This document shows, in pieces, positions 14,824 through 15,391 of a stretch of DNA of 15,391 nucleotides. The DNA is taken from the NCBI GenBank assembly GCA_029778935.1, contig JAKPBM010000447.1:1-15391 (forward strand). Reading direction: 5' to 3'. This DNA is from Bacillota bacterium (GTDB lineage: Bacteria > Bacillota > Clostridia > Oscillospirales > QAMX01). The translations under genes were made by a program, and so were the position numbers. The first letter of the stretch is position 1, and each line of letters starts with the position of its first letter. The notes below the pieces were generated by a model. The model was given only the letters and a program-made list of their open reading frames with translations, had not been told where the DNA came from and did not search any database.

Positions 14824-15391
14824 TATTGCGCTTCCCAAAGGACGCCTGGGCGACCAGGTGTACGAACTGCTGGCCGACATCGGATACGCCTGCCCGGAAA
14901 TGGCCGAGGCGGGGCGCAAACTCGTGTTCGTGTCGCCGGAAAACGACGTGCAATACATGCTGGTAAAGCCCTCCGACGTGGGCATCTACGTGGAGCATGG
15001 TGTTGCCGACATCGGCATTTTAGGAAAAGACATTCTGGAAGAAACCCGCCCGGATGTGTATGAGCTGGCGGATTTACATATCGGCAAGTGCCGCATGGCC
15101 GTGGCCGCGCCGAAAGGCTTCGTCGAGGACAAGGGGCGGACGCTGCGGGTGGCCACGAAGTTTCCCAACATCGCAAGGGCCTACTATGCCCGATTGAACC
15201 GGGACATCGAAATCATCCACCTTTCGGGCAGCATCGAAATCGCGCCCATTGTGGGCCTTTCCGACGTGATTGTGGACATCGTCGAAAGCGGAAGCACGCT
15301 GCGGGAGAACAACCTCGTAATCCTGACCGAGTTTATGCCCATCAGCGCCCGGCTGATTGCCAACAAAACGAGTTTTCTTTTCAAAAACGGG
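14816..15391 (+). CDS. hisG: ATP phosphoribosyltransferase catalytic subunit HisG, short form (cut by window edge)
   Basis: An open frame of 192 residues runs to the right edge without a stop. The start M-L-N-I-A-L-P-K-G-R-L is typical of HisG, as is G-I-L-G-K-D (68-73). The phosphoribosyl pyrophosphate site is S-D-V-I-V-D-I-V-E-S-G-S-T-L (149-162), and S-A-R-L-I-A-N-K (177-184) lies close to the normal end of the short form (about 200-215 residues), so little is missing. It catalyses the first step of histidine synthesis, joining ATP and PRPP. The ATG overlaps the hisZ stop by eight bases and has GGAGG inside hisZ, fitting coupled, near equal synthesis of the two subunits. Confidence 0.95.
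   Translation, partial: MLNIALPKGRLGDQVYELLADIGYACPEMAEAGRKLVFVSPENDVQYMLVKPSDVGIYVEHGVADIGILGKDILEETRPDVYELADLHIGKCRMAVAAPKGFVEDKGRTLRVATKFPNIARAYYARLNRDIEIIHLSGSIEIAPIVGLSDVIVDIVESGSTLRENNLVILTEFMPISARLIANKTSFLFKNG

Overview
The window looks like housekeeping chromosome from a moderately GC-rich Bacillota, most likely a clostridial-type or Negativicutes anaerobe. The reasons are: a V/A-type ATPase operon; a class A RNase P RNA rather than the class B of Bacilli; recA-recX followed by rimO and pgsA; short-form HisG with a HisZ partner; strong AGGAGG ribosome sites; sigma-A type promoters; and a protein related to the exosporium protein BclB. The exact lineage cannot be fixed by reading alone.

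Bases 1-6644 are all transcribed leftward. In transcription order from the right they hold: a tRNA-Arg(CCU) with a near-consensus promoter; a monocistronic gene for a jelly-roll plus BclB-like surface protein, with a strong terminator; sfsA; rnpB with its own promoter; and the start of a V-ATPase operon (stalk G/H-like, C, I, K, and F cut by the left edge). From 6778 everything runs rightward: yitT overlapping a HAD phosphatase gene, then recA (own promoter)-recX-rimO-pgsA-cysS closed by a terminator at 13562-13590. A new unit then starts with hisZ-hisG, hisG being cut by the right edge. The tRNA/yitT gap at 6645-6777 is therefore a divergent promoter region.

Functionally, the ATPase genes encode membrane sector, central-stalk and peripheral-stalk parts; the catalytic A and B subunits would lie beyond the left edge. 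recA/recX form a recombinase-modulator pair; rimO, pgsA and cysS are core translation and lipid genes co-directional with them. hisZ and hisG together make the first enzyme of histidine synthesis.

I found no mobile element, CRISPR array, toxin-antitoxin pair or defence cassette, and no clear undescribed system. The points most worth a second look are an RNase P RNA whose outer helix P1 appears extended by 11 perfect base pairs starting next to the predicted transcription start, a collagen-less BclB-like gene with a sporulation-type promoter match, a V-ATPase K subunit with a signal-peptide-like N-terminal half, and a RecA with altered DNA-binding loops.
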